From: Clostridia bacterium
Lineage (GTDB): Bacteria; Bacillota; Clostridia; Christensenellales; UBA1242
Direction: 5' to 3'
DNA length: 64,000 bases
Assembly (NCBI GenBank): GCA_017452445.1
Contig: JAFTMH010000002.1
Coordinates: forward strand, 64,723 to 128,722
Shown here piece after piece: positions 1 to 10,400 of the stretch (positions within the stretch are counted from its first letter, which is position 1; every line of letters begins with the position of its first letter). The notes beneath the pieces were generated by a model. The model was not told the origin of the DNA. It searched no databases and saw only the letters and a program-made list of their open reading frames with translations. The position numbers and the translations under genes are program-made.

Positions 1-913
1 TATCTGCTTCTGGGTGTTTTCTCTTTGAAATTTTGTTTTTGTTGCCTTTTTCATTAAGTTTGTAAATAAGTGGTGAGTGAATGTATTGTGGTTGCTTAAA
101 TCCCAAAGCATCAAAAATTTCAACATGCAAAGGATAAGATGGAAGCCATTCTTCTCCACGAACAACGACTGTTGTGCCCATCAATGTGTCATCAACAGCG
201 TGTGCAAAGTTGTATGTTGGCATAAAATCATCTTTAAGCAAAATTGCATCTGATGCGTTTTCCAAAAGTTCAACTTCACCTTTTGCTCCATCAACAATCT
301 TAATCTTGTTTGTTCCGTTTCCTTTTGATTTAAGACGGATAGCAAACTTTTTGCCTGCCTTCAAATATTGTTCGATTTGTTCGATTGTCAAATTTCTACA
401 AGCATCGCGATCTTCTGTGATGCCTACAGCAAATTTCTTTTCTCTCTTTTCTTTTACATCACTCAAACCTTCTGTCTTTTTGCAGAAACAAGGAAATGCT
501 TTTCCTTCTGCAACAAGTTTTTTGGCATAAGCTTTGTAAATCTCTTTTCTTTCGCTTTGATAATATGGACCATATTCACCAACTGTCACCCCACCCTTAA
601 GTTGGTATTCATCAGGCAAAAGGCCATAAGATGTCAAAATGTTCATAATGATTGCACTTGCGCCAGAAACTTCTCTCTTTTGGTCTGTGTCTTCAATACG
701 AAGATAGAAAACACCACCACTTCTTTTTGCAAGGTTGAAGTCAATCAATGCTTGAAAAAATCCACCAAGGTGCATATAGCCTGTTGGACTTGGTGCAAAA
801 CGAGTAACATGTGAGCCTTGTGGCAAATCTCTTTTTGCATATCTTTTTTCTATTTCTTCAACTGTCAATTGGTTGTCGGCAAACAACAAATTGGCCAATT
901 TTTTATAGTCCAT
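1..913 (-). CDS. gltX: Glutamyl-tRNA synthetase, C-terminal part outside window
   Basis: Charges tRNA-Glu with glutamate in the cytoplasm. The reading frame starts with ATG at 913 and stays open to the left edge, giving the first 304 residues. The class I signature PSPTGYMHLGG (residues 41-51, HIGH equivalent) is followed by a GGVFYLRIEDTD-type segment typical of GluRS, and the KMSKS equivalent appears as NKISKRKH just before the edge. A roughly 30-residue N-terminal extension precedes the catalytic core, longer than in standard bacterial GluRS. It is the last visible gene of a minus-strand operon, 16 bases after a lipoprotein gene. The GluRS family is clear; a non-discriminating enzyme that also charges tRNA-Gln is possible and cannot be decided here. 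Confidence 0.93.
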   Translation of the reverse strand, partial: MDYKKLANLLFADNQLTVEEIEKRYAKRDLPQGSHVTRFAPSPTGYMHLGGFFQALIDFNLAKRSGGVFYLRIEDTDQKREVSGASAIIMNILTSYGLLPDEYQLKGGVTVGEYGPYYQSERKEIYKAYAKKLVAEGKAFPCFCKKTEGLSDVKEKREKKFAVGITEDRDACRNLTIEQIEQYLKAGKKFAIRLKSKGNGTNKIKIVDGAKGEVELLENASDAILLKDDFMPTYNFAHAVDDTLMGTTVVVRGEEWLPSYPLHVEIFDALGFKQPQYIHSPLIYKLNEKGNKNKISKRKHPEAD

Positions 914-929
914 TGTTTACTCCTAAATC

Positions 930-2012
930 TTAATAAATGTAATCTACAACTTTTTCAACAAATTTTGGCAAAGTTGTATTGATAAATTGTTCAATTTTTT
1001 GGAAATAAATTTCTGCAAATTTATTTTCTTTCAAATATTTTTCCATGTCATATTTGTAAGTTGTTGCAAGTTCGCTAATCTTCAAATCTTTCAACGCTCT
1101 CAAATATGAGCCAGATTCGATAACAAAATTGTCAATAAGATTCAAAAATGCTTTCATTTCGTCAAGTGTAAGTTGAACTGTTGCATCTCCAAGAAATTGT
1201 GTTTTGTATTCGTCAAAGTTGTTTGACAATGTTTCCAAAACAGCATCAATATCTTTCTTTGTTTGCACTCCGTTGTAAAGTATGTTGTCCCAATTCAAAG
1301 CAGTTTCTGTTTCTGTAATCAAGAAGTTGCTGTAAATTGGAAGCATTTTTGCTCTCAAATATTCTTTAACAATTGTTGTGTCATCTTTTGTTGGTTGTGC
1401 CGCTTTGAGCAAATCAAAGATTTCTGTTTCTTCGATTGTTTTTGCCAAGTTTGTAGAAATTTCAATATTTTTTTCTACCAAAGCACCAAACTCTCTCTTA
1501 AATTCTCTCAAATAAGCTTCTTTTGCTTCTTTGTTTGCTGTCGAACCATGAACTCTCCAATATTCATTGAAAGAATTTCTTGCTTTTACAAATTCGTCAA
1601 TGTAGTCTGTATATTCAACAACGCTTTCATTGAGTTTTTTGATTGATTTTTTTGCTGCTTTTGTCAAATCTTCCTCTTTGAAAGAGATGATAAATGCTTT
1701 GTTTTTGTCAATATAATCATTTGAAATTGACAAAAGAATGTTATATTTTGATCTAAGTGCTTTAAAACCAACTTCGTTGTTTCCAACAAGATTGTTGATT
1801 TCTGTGCCATAATCAATCAAATATTTTGTTGCAAATCCATCACAGCTTCCTGCTTTGAAAACTGTTGAATATTGTGCATAAACAGCGTCCATTTCGTCAA
1901 ATGACTCTTTAAGAGTTTTCAAACTTGTGCCGCCGCATCCTACCAATGCAAATGCGCTGCAAAAACTAAACAAAACCAAAACCAAACTTAATGCAATTTT
2001 TCTTATTTTCAT
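930..2012 (-). CDS. Lipoprotein of unknown function, mostly helical
   Basis: The 360-residue product starts with a lipoprotein signal: basic MKIRK, a hydrophobic stretch, then lipobox LVGC with the acylated cysteine at residue 26. The rest is rich in Lys, Glu, Asn and Ile with long predicted helices and no enzyme motif I recognise, ending in FVEKVVDYIY. It should sit on the outer face of the cytoplasmic membrane. The gene has a GGAGG ribosome site, lies 12 bases after the membrane-anchored 2025-2840 gene and 16 bases before gltX. The two exported proteins are of similar composition and may act together (inference). Confidence 0.8.
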   Translation of the reverse strand: MKIRKIALSLVLVLFSFCSAFALVGCGGTSLKTLKESFDEMDAVYAQYSTVFKAGSCDGFATKYLIDYGTEINNLVGNNEVGFKALRSKYNILLSISNDYIDKNKAFIISFKEEDLTKAAKKSIKKLNESVVEYTDYIDEFVKARNSFNEYWRVHGSTANKEAKEAYLREFKREFGALVEKNIEISTNLAKTIEETEIFDLLKAAQPTKDDTTIVKEYLRAKMLPIYSNFLITETETALNWDNILYNGVQTKKDIDAVLETLSNNFDEYKTQFLGDATVQLTLDEMKAFLNLIDNFVIESGSYLRALKDLKISELATTYKYDMEKYLKENKFAEIYFQKIEQFINTTLPKFVEKVVDYIY

Positions 2013-2024
2013 GTCTGCACCTCC

Positions 2025-2840
2025 TTAAATTGAGCCCATAACCAACGATGTATAGTTGGCACTGCTGCTTCCATTTTCAAGGATATCTTTAATTTTGTCT
2101 TTGAAACTTGATGAAGCATATTCATAGTTGTAAATTCTTGTTTCAGTTGATACTGTCAAATATGAATTTGCAATTGCAAGCAAATTTGCCCCATAAACTT
2201 GTTGTTGTGTTGCAGATTCGATCAATGTTGTAGATTCAAATTCAATCGCATAGATAACAGCATCTGACATTTCGTTGTTTGCAAAATATGATTTTACACA
2301 ATCTTGATAAATGAGTCCAAGTGTGTTGAATGCTTTTGCTGTGCTTGCAAACATAGCTCTAAAATCTTCTTTGCAGTCAGCCCAAGTGTTTGCTTGCCAA
2401 TAATCGCTGTTTCCAACTGCACCTTTAATGTTGTTGAGATATTGTGCAATGCTGTCTGCTTTGTTTTGAGCATTTGACAAGCTTCTTTCAACTGCCTTTC
2501 TGTTGTTTTTGTATGTTGCATTGAAAACTGCAAATGGCATTTGTCTGTTGTAGAACGCACCAATGATTTCATATGCTTGATATGCTTTTGCGTAGTTTTT
2601 GATTTCATTCATTTCGCCAGGTGTTTCAACTTTTGATACAACTACATTCAAATAGTCATCAATCACAATGTTGCTTTCATTTTGCTCGTTGAGGTAACCA
2701 CTCTTGAGTGCAACCACTTCGTTGATGTTTGCAGCAAGTTCGTTTGTGTCTTTCTTTCTAAACAATGTGATAAACACAACTGTCAACACAACGGCAACTA
2801 TTGCAAGAATCGCTACGATAATAAGTCCTTTTCTTTTCAT
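2025..2840 (-). CDS. Membrane-anchored extracellular protein, unknown function
   Basis: A 271-residue protein with one N-terminal hydrophobic segment (residues about 5-27) after the basic start MKRKG, followed by RKK and a long hydrophilic, largely helical region. There is no lipobox cysteine, so it is probably a signal-anchored protein whose C-terminal 240 residues face outward. No known domain is recognised. Its start lies 2 bases after the dnaB stop codon, so the two are translationally close, and the lipoprotein gene follows after 12 bases. Confidence 0.78.
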   Translation of the reverse strand: MKRKGLIIVAILAIVAVVLTVVFITLFRKKDTNELAANINEVVALKSGYLNEQNESNIVIDDYLNVVVSKVETPGEMNEIKNYAKAYQAYEIIGAFYNRQMPFAVFNATYKNNRKAVERSLSNAQNKADSIAQYLNNIKGAVGNSDYWQANTWADCKEDFRAMFASTAKAFNTLGLIYQDCVKSYFANNEMSDAVIYAIEFESTTLIESATQQQVYGANLLAIANSYLTVSTETRIYNYEYASSSFKDKIKDILENGSSSANYTSLVMGSI

Positions 2841-2842
2841 AA

Positions 2843-4207
2843 TTACTCTTCTCCTTGTTCTTCTACTTTTATTCGTTCGTCATGATTGAGGAATGTTGTA
2901 TATTCTCCCACCCACTTCAACTTAACTTCGCCAGTCGAACCTGCTCTGTGTTTTGAAATCAACAAATATACTGTGCCTGGTTCGTCTTCAATTTTGACAT
3001 CATTGTATTTTTCTGGGTTATACAAAAACAATACAATGTCGGCATCTTGTTCGATAGAACCTGATTCTCTCAAGTCTGAAAGCACAGGTCTGTGATCTTC
3101 ACGGGTTTCAACAGCACGAGACAACTGTGAAAGCACAACGATTGGGACATTAAGTTCTTTTGCTGCGATTTTCAAAGTTCTTGTCAAGTCAGAGACTTCT
3201 TGAGTTCTTGACTCTCTGTTGCTTTTGCCCATTGTCATCAACTGCAAATAGTCGACAACAATCAAATCAAGTCCTTCCGTCATTTTAAGTTTTCTACATT
3301 TTGAAATAATTTCAAATGGAGTGATCATTGATGAGTCATCAACATAAACCGAACTTTGTGCAAGTTTCTTTTCTGCAGTCCAAATTCGTTTCCACTCTTC
3401 GCTGTCCATTGTGCCTCTAAGCACATGTCCAAGGTTTACTTTTGCAAGCGAAGCCAACGCTCTTTGCATAAGTTCTTCTCTTGACATTTCCAAAGAGAAG
3501 ATTGCAATTTTTTTGCCTTCGTTTACTGCTGAGTTGATTGCCATGTTCATAGCAAAAGATGTTTTACCAACACCAGGACGAGCAGCAAGCAAAATCAAAG
3601 CACCTTTTTGAAGACCTGCAGTGATTGCATCAAAATCTTTGTATCCTGTTGGAAGACCTCTCATCTTGCCTTTGTTTTCTGCAAGTTCGCTAATCTGTCT
3701 CAAAACATTTGTAAGTGTTCCACCAGGTCTGCCCACAAGTTCGAGTTCGCTTGAAATATCTTTTTGCGAAAGGTCAAAGATTTGTTTTTCTGCAAACGAC
3801 ATTGCTTGTCCACCATCTTCTGACTCAAATGATTTTGAAATAATGTTTTGTGCTTCAAAAATCAAATGTCTTCTGATTGAATTGTTTTTGACAATGTCCA
3901 TATAATGCTTGAAGTTTGCTGCAGATGGAACAATGTTTGTCAAATAAGTGATATAATCAATCCCACCAATTTCTTCAAGTTTCTTTTCAATTTCAAGTTG
4001 ATTTGTCAAAGTTACAAAATCAACCGGTATGCTTTTGGCATAAATGTCAAGCATGCTTTTGTAAATTTTCTTATGCGATTCGGCATAAAAATCTTCATCT
4101 TTCAATTTGCCAAAAATTTCAAGTTGCGCCTCGTTGTCCAAAAGCACACAACCAAGCAACGCTTGTTCGGCTTCCAAACTGTTTGGCAAAATCTTATACT
4201 CTGCCAT
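2843..4207 (-). CDS. dnaB: Replicative DNA helicase DnaB
   Basis: Hexameric helicase that unwinds DNA at the replication fork. The 454-residue product has the N-terminal helical domain (about residues 1-110) and a RecA-like ATPase: Walker A ARPGVGKTS, Walker B LIVVDYLQLM, the DLRESGSIEQDADI segment and the arginine-finger region KHRAGSTG. I place the start at 4207 (MAEYKILPN), 7 codons inside the longest frame, because a strong AAGGAGG lies just upstream of that ATG. It is second in an operon led by a small membrane protein. Length and motifs are normal for the family. Confidence 0.97.
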   Translation of the reverse strand: MAEYKILPNSLEAEQALLGCVLLDNEAQLEIFGKLKDEDFYAESHKKIYKSMLDIYAKSIPVDFVTLTNQLEIEKKLEEIGGIDYITYLTNIVPSAANFKHYMDIVKNNSIRRHLIFEAQNIISKSFESEDGGQAMSFAEKQIFDLSQKDISSELELVGRPGGTLTNVLRQISELAENKGKMRGLPTGYKDFDAITAGLQKGALILLAARPGVGKTSFAMNMAINSAVNEGKKIAIFSLEMSREELMQRALASLAKVNLGHVLRGTMDSEEWKRIWTAEKKLAQSSVYVDDSSMITPFEIISKCRKLKMTEGLDLIVVDYLQLMTMGKSNRESRTQEVSDLTRTLKIAAKELNVPIVVLSQLSRAVETREDHRPVLSDLRESGSIEQDADIVLFLYNPEKYNDVKIEDEPGTVYLLISKHRAGSTGEVKLKWVGEYTTFLNHDERIKVEEQGEE

Positions 4208-4217
4208 TGCTTCCTCC

Positions 4218-4469
4218 TTAATCTGCAAAAGGGTCTTTCTTTTTGCTCATTCTCTCTTTCTTGCGCTCATCAAACTTTTCACAAATCTTGATGTATGCTG
4301 CAAACAAGATAAACATGAGAATGACCAAAACCATAATGTTTAGCCATTGTGGAACTTTTGCAACAATCAACAGCACACAAATCACCGTGATTGGCACAAC
4401 AACAATAAGCATAAACAAACCCAGCCTTTTGAGTTTCTTTTTAAGTTCTTGTTTCTCTGTACTTTTCAC
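4218..4469 (-). CDS. Small two-helix membrane protein
   Basis: An 83-residue protein with a charged N-terminus, two hydrophobic segments (about residues 17-37 and 42-61) and a charged tail ending KKKDPFAD, predicted as a small integral membrane protein with both ends in the cytoplasm. The start codon is GTG at 4469, preceded by an AGGGG ribosome site. It is the first gene after a consensus promoter and lies 10 bases before dnaB. I do not recognise a family and assign no function. Confidence 0.7.
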   Translation of the reverse strand: MKSTEKQELKKKLKRLGLFMLIVVVPITVICVLLIVAKVPQWLNIMVLVILMFILFAAYIKICEKFDERKKERMSKKKDPFAD

Positions 4470-4490
4470 CTTTTTCCCCTATATGGTTTA

Positions 4491-4519
4491 ATTATAACAA
4501 TAAATATATATATTGTCAA
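4491..4519 (-). promoter_or_regulatory. Consensus promoter of the dnaB operon
   Basis: On the minus strand, TTGACA (4514-4519) and TATAAT (4491-4496) are separated by exactly 17 bases, a full housekeeping sigma-A match, about 20 bases before the GTG start of the first gene. Confidence 0.85.
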
Positions 4520-4528
4520 TTTGGTTTT

Positions 4529-4554
4529 AAAAAAAAGCAGGCATAAAGCCTACT
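4529..4554 (-). terminator. Rho-independent terminator of typA
   Basis: Minus-strand hairpin AGTAGGC / GCCTGCT with a 5-base loop (arms 4548-4554 and 4536-4542), followed by a run of eight T. It lies just after the typA stop codon. Confidence 0.85.
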
Positions 4555-4563
4555 TTAATTTGT

Positions 4564-6396
4564 CTAAATTTCGCCTCTGAGCATCTTTCCATGTGCACGC
4601 AAACGCATATTGTGATCAAGAATAATTTTTCTGATACGGATTGACTCTGGTGTAACTTCCATATATTCGTCATCGCCCAAAAATTCGATGCAGTCTTCAA
4701 GTGACATAACTCTTGGTGGAGTGAGTCTCAAAGCGTCATCTGATCCTGAAGCACGGCAGTTTGAAAGGTGTTTTGTTTTGCAAACATTGACAACAATGTC
4801 GCCACCCTTAGGGTTTGTGCCAACAACCATGCCGGCATAAACAGGCACGCCTGCACCAATAAACAATTCGCCTCTTTCTTGCGCATTGAAAAGTCCATAA
4901 ACAATTGCTTTTCCTTCTTCGTGAGCAATCAAAGCGCCAAATTCACGACGGTTGATTTCTCCCTTGTAAGGTTCGTAATCATGAAAAATTGAGTTTACAA
5001 TACCTTCACCACGAGTGTCTGTCAAAAATTCTGACTTAAATCCAAAGAGTCCACGAGATGGAATCAAAAATTCCATTCTCATACGAGAACCATGTGGAGC
5101 CATGTTTTGAAGTTCGCCTTTACGCACGCCCATTTTGTTCATAACTGCGCCCACGCAATCTTCTGGAACATCCAAATAAAGTCTGTCAATAGGTTCGCAT
5201 TTCACGCCATCAATTTCTTTGATCAAAACCTTTGGTTGAGAAACTTGAAATTCATAGCCATCTCTTCTCATGTTTTCAATCAAAATTGAAAGGTGCATTT
5301 CCCCTCTTCCACTAACTTTAAACTTTTCGGCAGTGTCGCCATCTTCAACTCTCAAAGAAAGGTCTTTGACTGCTTCTTTATACAATCTGTCTCTCAAGTG
5401 TCTTGATGTAACATATTTGCCTTCTTTTCCTGCAAATGGACTGTCGTTTACCATAAATGTCATCTCAACACTTGGTTCTGCAATCTTAACAAATTCTACA
5501 GGTTCAACAGCTTCAACATCACAAATTGTGTCACCGATTGTCACATCTTCGATGCCGGCAACACAAACAATTTCGCCAACAGAAGCAGATTCAACTTGAA
5601 CTCTCTTCAAACCTTCATAAACAAACAAACTTACAATTTTTGCTCTTGCTTTTTTGCTTTCGTCATGATAGTTGCAAACTGCAACAGATTGTCCAACTTT
5701 GATAACACCTCTTTCAATTTTTCCGACAGCAAGCTTGCCAACATATTCGTTGTGTTCTGCAGAAGAAACAAGCATTTTTGTTGGTCCTTCAATTTCGCCT
5801 GATGGTGCTGGAATATGAGAAATAATTGTTTCAAAAAGAGGCTTCATGTCTGTGCCAAATTGATCAGCAGATGTCGATGCAATACCTTGTCTTGCAGAAG
5901 CAAAAACAAATGGTGAGTTGAGTTGTTCTTCATCAGCGTCAAGTTCGAGGAACAATTCCAAAACTTCATCAACAACTTCTTTAATTCTTGCATCAGGTCT
6001 GTCAATCTTGTTTACGACAACAACGACTTTAAGTCCAAGTGAAAGTGCCTTTTCCAAAACAAATCTTGTTTGTGGCATTGGACCTTCGTAAGCATCAACA
6101 ACAAGCAAAACGCCATCAACCATCTTCAAAACTCTTTCTACTTCTCCACCAAAGTCTGCGTGCCCAGGTGTGTCGATAACATTGATCTTTGTGCCTTCAT
6201 AAAAACAAGCTGTGTTTTTTGACAAAATAGTGATGCCTCTTTCTCTTTCAAGAGCATTTGAGTCCATAACTCTGTCTTCAACAACTTGGTTGTCTCTAAA
6301 CACATTGCCTTGTTTGAGAAGTTCGTTAACCAAAGATGTTTTGCCGTGGTCAACGTGGGCAATAATTGCGATATTTCTTAAATTTTTGTTTTCCAT
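4564..6396 (-). CDS. typA: Translational GTPase TypA/BipA
   Basis: Ribosome-associated GTPase of the EF-G-like family, involved in ribosome assembly and stress or cold adaptation. The 610-residue length is normal. G1 AHVDHGKTS lies near the N-terminus, G3 [10 protein letters not shown] and G4 NKIDR follow, then domain II, EF-G-like domains and the BipA-specific C-terminal region containing [18 protein letters not shown] ribosome site AAAGGA precedes the ATG. It is a single-gene transcript with its own promoter and terminator. Confidence 0.97.
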   Translation of the reverse strand: MENKNLRNIAIIAHVDHGKTSLVNELLKQGNVFRDNQVVEDRVMDSNALERERGITILSKNTACFYEGTKINVIDTPGHADFGGEVERVLKMVDGVLLVVDAYEGPMPQTRFVLEKALSLGLKVVVVVNKIDRPDARIKEVVDEVLELFLELDADEEQLNSPFVFASARQGIASTSADQFGTDMKPLFETIISHIPAPSGEIEGPTKMLVSSAEHNEYVGKLAVGKIERGVIKVGQSVAVCNYHDESKKARAKIVSLFVYEGLKRVQVESASVGEIVCVAGIEDVTIGDTICDVEAVEPVEFVKIAEPSVEMTFMVNDSPFAGKEGKYVTSRHLRDRLYKEAVKDLSLRVEDGDTAEKFKVSGRGEMHLSILIENMRRDGYEFQVSQPKVLIKEIDGVKCEPIDRLYLDVPEDCVGAVMNKMGVRKGELQNMAPHGSRMRMEFLIPSRGLFGFKSEFLTDTRGEGIVNSIFHDYEPYKGEINRREFGALIAHEEGKAIVYGLFNAQERGELFIGAGVPVYAGMVVGTNPKGGDIVVNVCKTKHLSNCRASGSDDALRLTPPRVMSLEDCIEFLGDDEYMEVTPESIRIRKIILDHNMRLRAHGKMLRGEI

Positions 6397-6431
6397 AATT
6401 CTTTTTTCCTTTCTATCTAAATAACTGGTTT

Positions 6432-6460
6432 ATTATAACACTAAACGCAACAAAACACAA
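6432..6460 (-). promoter_or_regulatory. Promoter of typA
   Basis: TATAAT (minus strand, 6432-6437) with a weak -35 box TTGTGT (6455-6460) at 17-base spacing, about 35 bases before the typA ATG. Confidence 0.55.
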
Positions 6461-6500
6461 TAGAAACGAACAAAAAAATATTTTTACATAACAAAAACTT

Positions 6501-7370
6501 TCAATTTTTTCTGCGTTTTTGTCCAATTTTTATCGACAAAAATGCAACAGACATACCAACCAAAACCACAATCAAAACACTCAAACACCACACGGGTTTG
6601 TTTGTTGTTTTTGTCCAAAATGTGATTGTTGGATTTTGCTTTATTTGTGCCAAATTTTTCACAAAAAAGTGATGACAAACTTCATCTTCAAAATACATAT
6701 TGTCAGAAATCAAAGTTCTGTTTGGTGTTGAAAAATCATAAATATAGTTGCAATTTTGCAAAAAATCGGTCAATTTTTGCACTTTTTTGTCTTCTATATT
6801 TTCTTCTTTTGCCCAATCTTCAATCGCAAAAAAACATATTTTTTGCAGTGATTTTGCACTTTCTTCGGTGGCGATTGGAAAAGATGTTGACACACTTATT
6901 CTCTTGAAAAACAATCCTTTTTCATTTGGTTTTTGCACTTTCCCCACTTGCCCTTGGACGCCAAAAAACTTTTGTTGAGAAGCAAGGCCATCAAAAATTA
7001 AACTAAAACCCACACCGTCAAACTCTTGCCAATAAACGCAATTTTGCAAACTTACACCTTCGCACAATCTATCCTTAAAACTGTTTGCCCATGCACTGAC
7101 ATAAATTGACAAAAAAAATCTAAATGTGGATATCTTGTCTTCCAAAATGCCAATCTCTCTCATTTTTGCAGAGTTTGCAGGCAAAATATATGAAAGTGTG
7201 ATTTTGTCGTCAATTATCCTTTGCACCCTGATAGCATTTGGTTGTGTATAACTTTGATTTTGTGCACAACTTTCCTCTTGTGTTTCTGCAAAAACTTGAC
7301 TGCTTGCAAAACCAAAAGTCGCCCCAAAAAAACAAATCAACAAAAAAAGAGTATAAATGGATTTTTTCAT
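6501..7370 (-). CDS. Signal-peptide surface protein with C-terminal membrane anchor
   Basis: From the ATG at 7370 (MKKSIYTLF) the product is 289 residues. It has an N-terminal signal peptide (about residues 4-27, likely cut after VFA), an extracellular domain without recognised motif, and a C-terminal hydrophobic segment LSVLIVVLVGMSVAFLSIKI followed by GQKRRKN, the pattern of a type I membrane protein. A TTG at 7412 could extend the frame by 14 codons, but that extension does not look like a signal. No ribosome site precedes the ATG and a TATAAT box ends only 6 bases upstream, which suggests a leaderless message. Function unknown. Confidence 0.75.
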   Translation of the reverse strand: MKKSIYTLFLLICFFGATFGFASSQVFAETQEESCAQNQSYTQPNAIRVQRIIDDKITLSYILPANSAKMREIGILEDKISTFRFFLSIYVSAWANSFKDRLCEGVSLQNCVYWQEFDGVGFSLIFDGLASQQKFFGVQGQVGKVQKPNEKGLFFKRISVSTSFPIATEESAKSLQKICFFAIEDWAKEENIEDKKVQKLTDFLQNCNYIYDFSTPNRTLISDNMYFEDEVCHHFFVKNLAQIKQNPTITFWTKTTNKPVWCLSVLIVVLVGMSVAFLSIKIGQKRRKN

Positions 7371-7415
7371 ACCATAATTATACTCTTTTATTGTTTTTGT
7401 TATTCCAACCAAAAG

Positions 7416-10400
7416 TTATGCAGGGATTGCAAACTCATGTTTGTAAACTGTTGGAACTTTGTCAGATGTAAGCAAAGAAGGATCGCTCACATTTGTTGCA
7501 TTGTCCATTGTGCCATCTGCGTAGCAAGCAATGCCACCGATGTATGCAATGTTGAAGTTTTCGTCAGGTGCTGCAATAACTGAGATGTTCATATAGTTTG
7601 CGCAATTTGCAACAAGACCAGATGTTGTCACAGTGATTGCAATGCCTGCAACTTGAATTGTGTCAGTCTTCACTTGACAAGTAACTCTAAGTTGATTTGT
7701 TTTGTTGTCAGCACCGGCAACACAACCATCAATTGCTGCTTCGTTTTGGAAACAAATTCCGGCAGCAAAGATGAGTTGTTGATTTCCGTTGTCATCAAAA
7801 ATCATATTTGTCAAAACAGAACAATCTTCGATAACAGCAGTAATTGTTTCGTTGATTGCAACGATGCCAGCATAAGACATAATCAATTTTGAGCCACCAG
7901 CATATGCGAAGAATCCACTTCTGTAACCAACCAAATCAACATCTTGAACCACACCATTGTTAAACACGGCAAGTCCTGCCATCATAGCATTTCTGTTGAT
8001 TTGAACATTTCTGTAAGTTACATCAAGTTTAAGATTTTTGATTACACCTTGCGAGCCAATCTTTTCAAAAAGTGCAACGCCATTTTTGAATGTTGTTGAA
8101 GTTCCACCTGAAACGGCAGATTTTACATGGCCAACATCAACAACTTTTTGATATGACATTTCTGTCACACCACTTGCTGCATAAGTGATGATATGATGTT
8201 GTCCATCAATTTCGCCATTAAATTCGCCACTGAGCAAGCATCCAACCAAATCTTCGCTGATTGTGATGTCTTGTGTGATACGGAAGTAGAATTTCTTTGC
8301 AATAACTTCTGGGTTTACAGTCAATCCATTTTCTACATAAGATCCCAAATAGTCAGGTTTGCTCATTCTGTATTGAATGTTTGCAAATTGTTGTTCGTTT
8401 GAAATCAAGTATGGGTTGCTTTCTGTGCCTTGTCCACTTGCAAACAAATCAAAGTTTACAGCTTCGCTATATCCAAGTTCGGCAGATTGAACATTTCCTC
8501 TTCCGAGTTTGAATCTTACATTGATTGTCAATGAGTCAACAATTTCTGGGATAAACACATGACTTGTTGTTGTGTAGATTCTTGTCAACTTGACAAATGT
8601 TCCGTAAGTGATTTCAATGCTGTATTCTGGAGTCTTAAGAAGTGATGTTTCAACTTTATACAATGATTCGGTATAACGAACAATTGTATATGTCGCATCA
8701 AGTGTTTCAACCATTTCAACGAGTTGTCCTGCAAGGATTTCTTCTTCGTCTGCAGTTTCTTCATATCCACCACCTTCGCCAGCAACAACTTTCTTAGCAG
8801 TTGTGCTGTTTTCGAAGTAGAATGATTGTGTCCAGCTGAATTGTTGTTTTGTGCTGTCCCAAACGATTTGGTTTGCACCCCAAGATGCTCTTTGAAGCAC
8901 GAAGTTGTCGCTCATATCACTATAAACTGTGTTTGCTGCTTCTTTGATAACCTCAAATGTAATGATCACTTGTTCTTCTGCAACGAAGATAAAGTCTGAA
9001 ATATAAGTTTCATCTGTTGTTTGTCCACCTGTCCAAGCATCAACTTGTTCTTGTGTCTTAAGAATGAAGATCTTGTATTTTTGACTTGTAAGATTATACT
9101 TCAATTCGCCGTTGACATAAACATTGACAACATTTGTGTTTCCGTCTGAATAGTATTGTGTAAGATCAAGAGTTTCTCTGTCAACATCGTCGTTTGTTGT
9201 GATCACATAATCACCTTCAACGATTGTTTCCAACTTGTTGATCTCGATTTCTTTTGCAAATGACTTGATTGTTACATCTGCATTTCCATAACCTTGAGTA
9301 GCATAAACTCTCAATGTTTGTTCGCCAGCCAAGATTTGTCCTTTTTCTTCTTGGAATTCGATTGTGTATGTATTTGTTTCAAGCGCTGTTTGCACTTCAA
9401 CTACACTCCATACACCTTCTACAATATGGCCGTCTTCTCTTGCAACTTCAAATGAATAACGAACATCAAGGAATTCTTCTGTGATTTCGGCAGAAGTTGT
9501 GTATTCCCATCTCAATCTTCCATTTTCAACTCTAAGAGAATTTTCGTCGATTGGTGCAATTCTGTCGATATCTTGGATACCAACGCCATTTCCAATCAAA
9601 ACATAAACATTTTTGCCTGTATACTTAACATTTCCGTAAGCATAACCACCTTCAACAAGTTCGAGATAGTCAACACCTTCTGCTGGTTGAGTTTTTGTTT
9701 TAATCATTGCAAGTGCTTGAACTGTCGCCTTGAGGAATGATGGATTTTCTGTTGTCACCAATTGATCTTCTGTGATAACTGCAAAGTCAAATGTTGTGTT
9801 TGCTGTGTAGTAAACCAATGGAACGCCAACATTTGATGGAGCTTCCATGCCTTCACCTTCAGCTGTGCCGGTGTATTCATATTGTTCTACAGTAATTCTG
9901 TAAATAAAGCTTGAACCTTCTGCAAGAGTTGAAGTTGTTCCATCAACAGTTCTTCCTTGAACACCTTCCCAAGCCAAACTACCTTTGTCAATTCTAAGTT
10001 CGGTAATTTCATCAAGGGTTTGTGCATCAATTCTTTCAACGCTACTCTTCATAGCAACTGACTTGTTGATGATCTTTGATGGATCAATTTCTGGCGCCTC
10101 ACCACCTTCTGCTTCACCGCCTTCCTCGGTTGGTTCGATCATGCAAATCTTCTTCATATAATAGTTTGTTGGATCTGCAATCATTGCCAATTGTGCTGTT
10201 GTGCCAAGAGCAGCAACTTCAAACCAATTTGCTCTTTGTTCTGTTTCTTTGTAAGTCAAATCTTCTTCTGTTGCACCTTGAACGCCTGGTTGATAATATA
10301 CAAGATCAGTGCCATGGCTGTCATCAGCAAATGAAATAAACATTTCTTCTGTTGAAACATCATTATACAACATGTAAGTATAAAGATTTGCTTCTGAATA

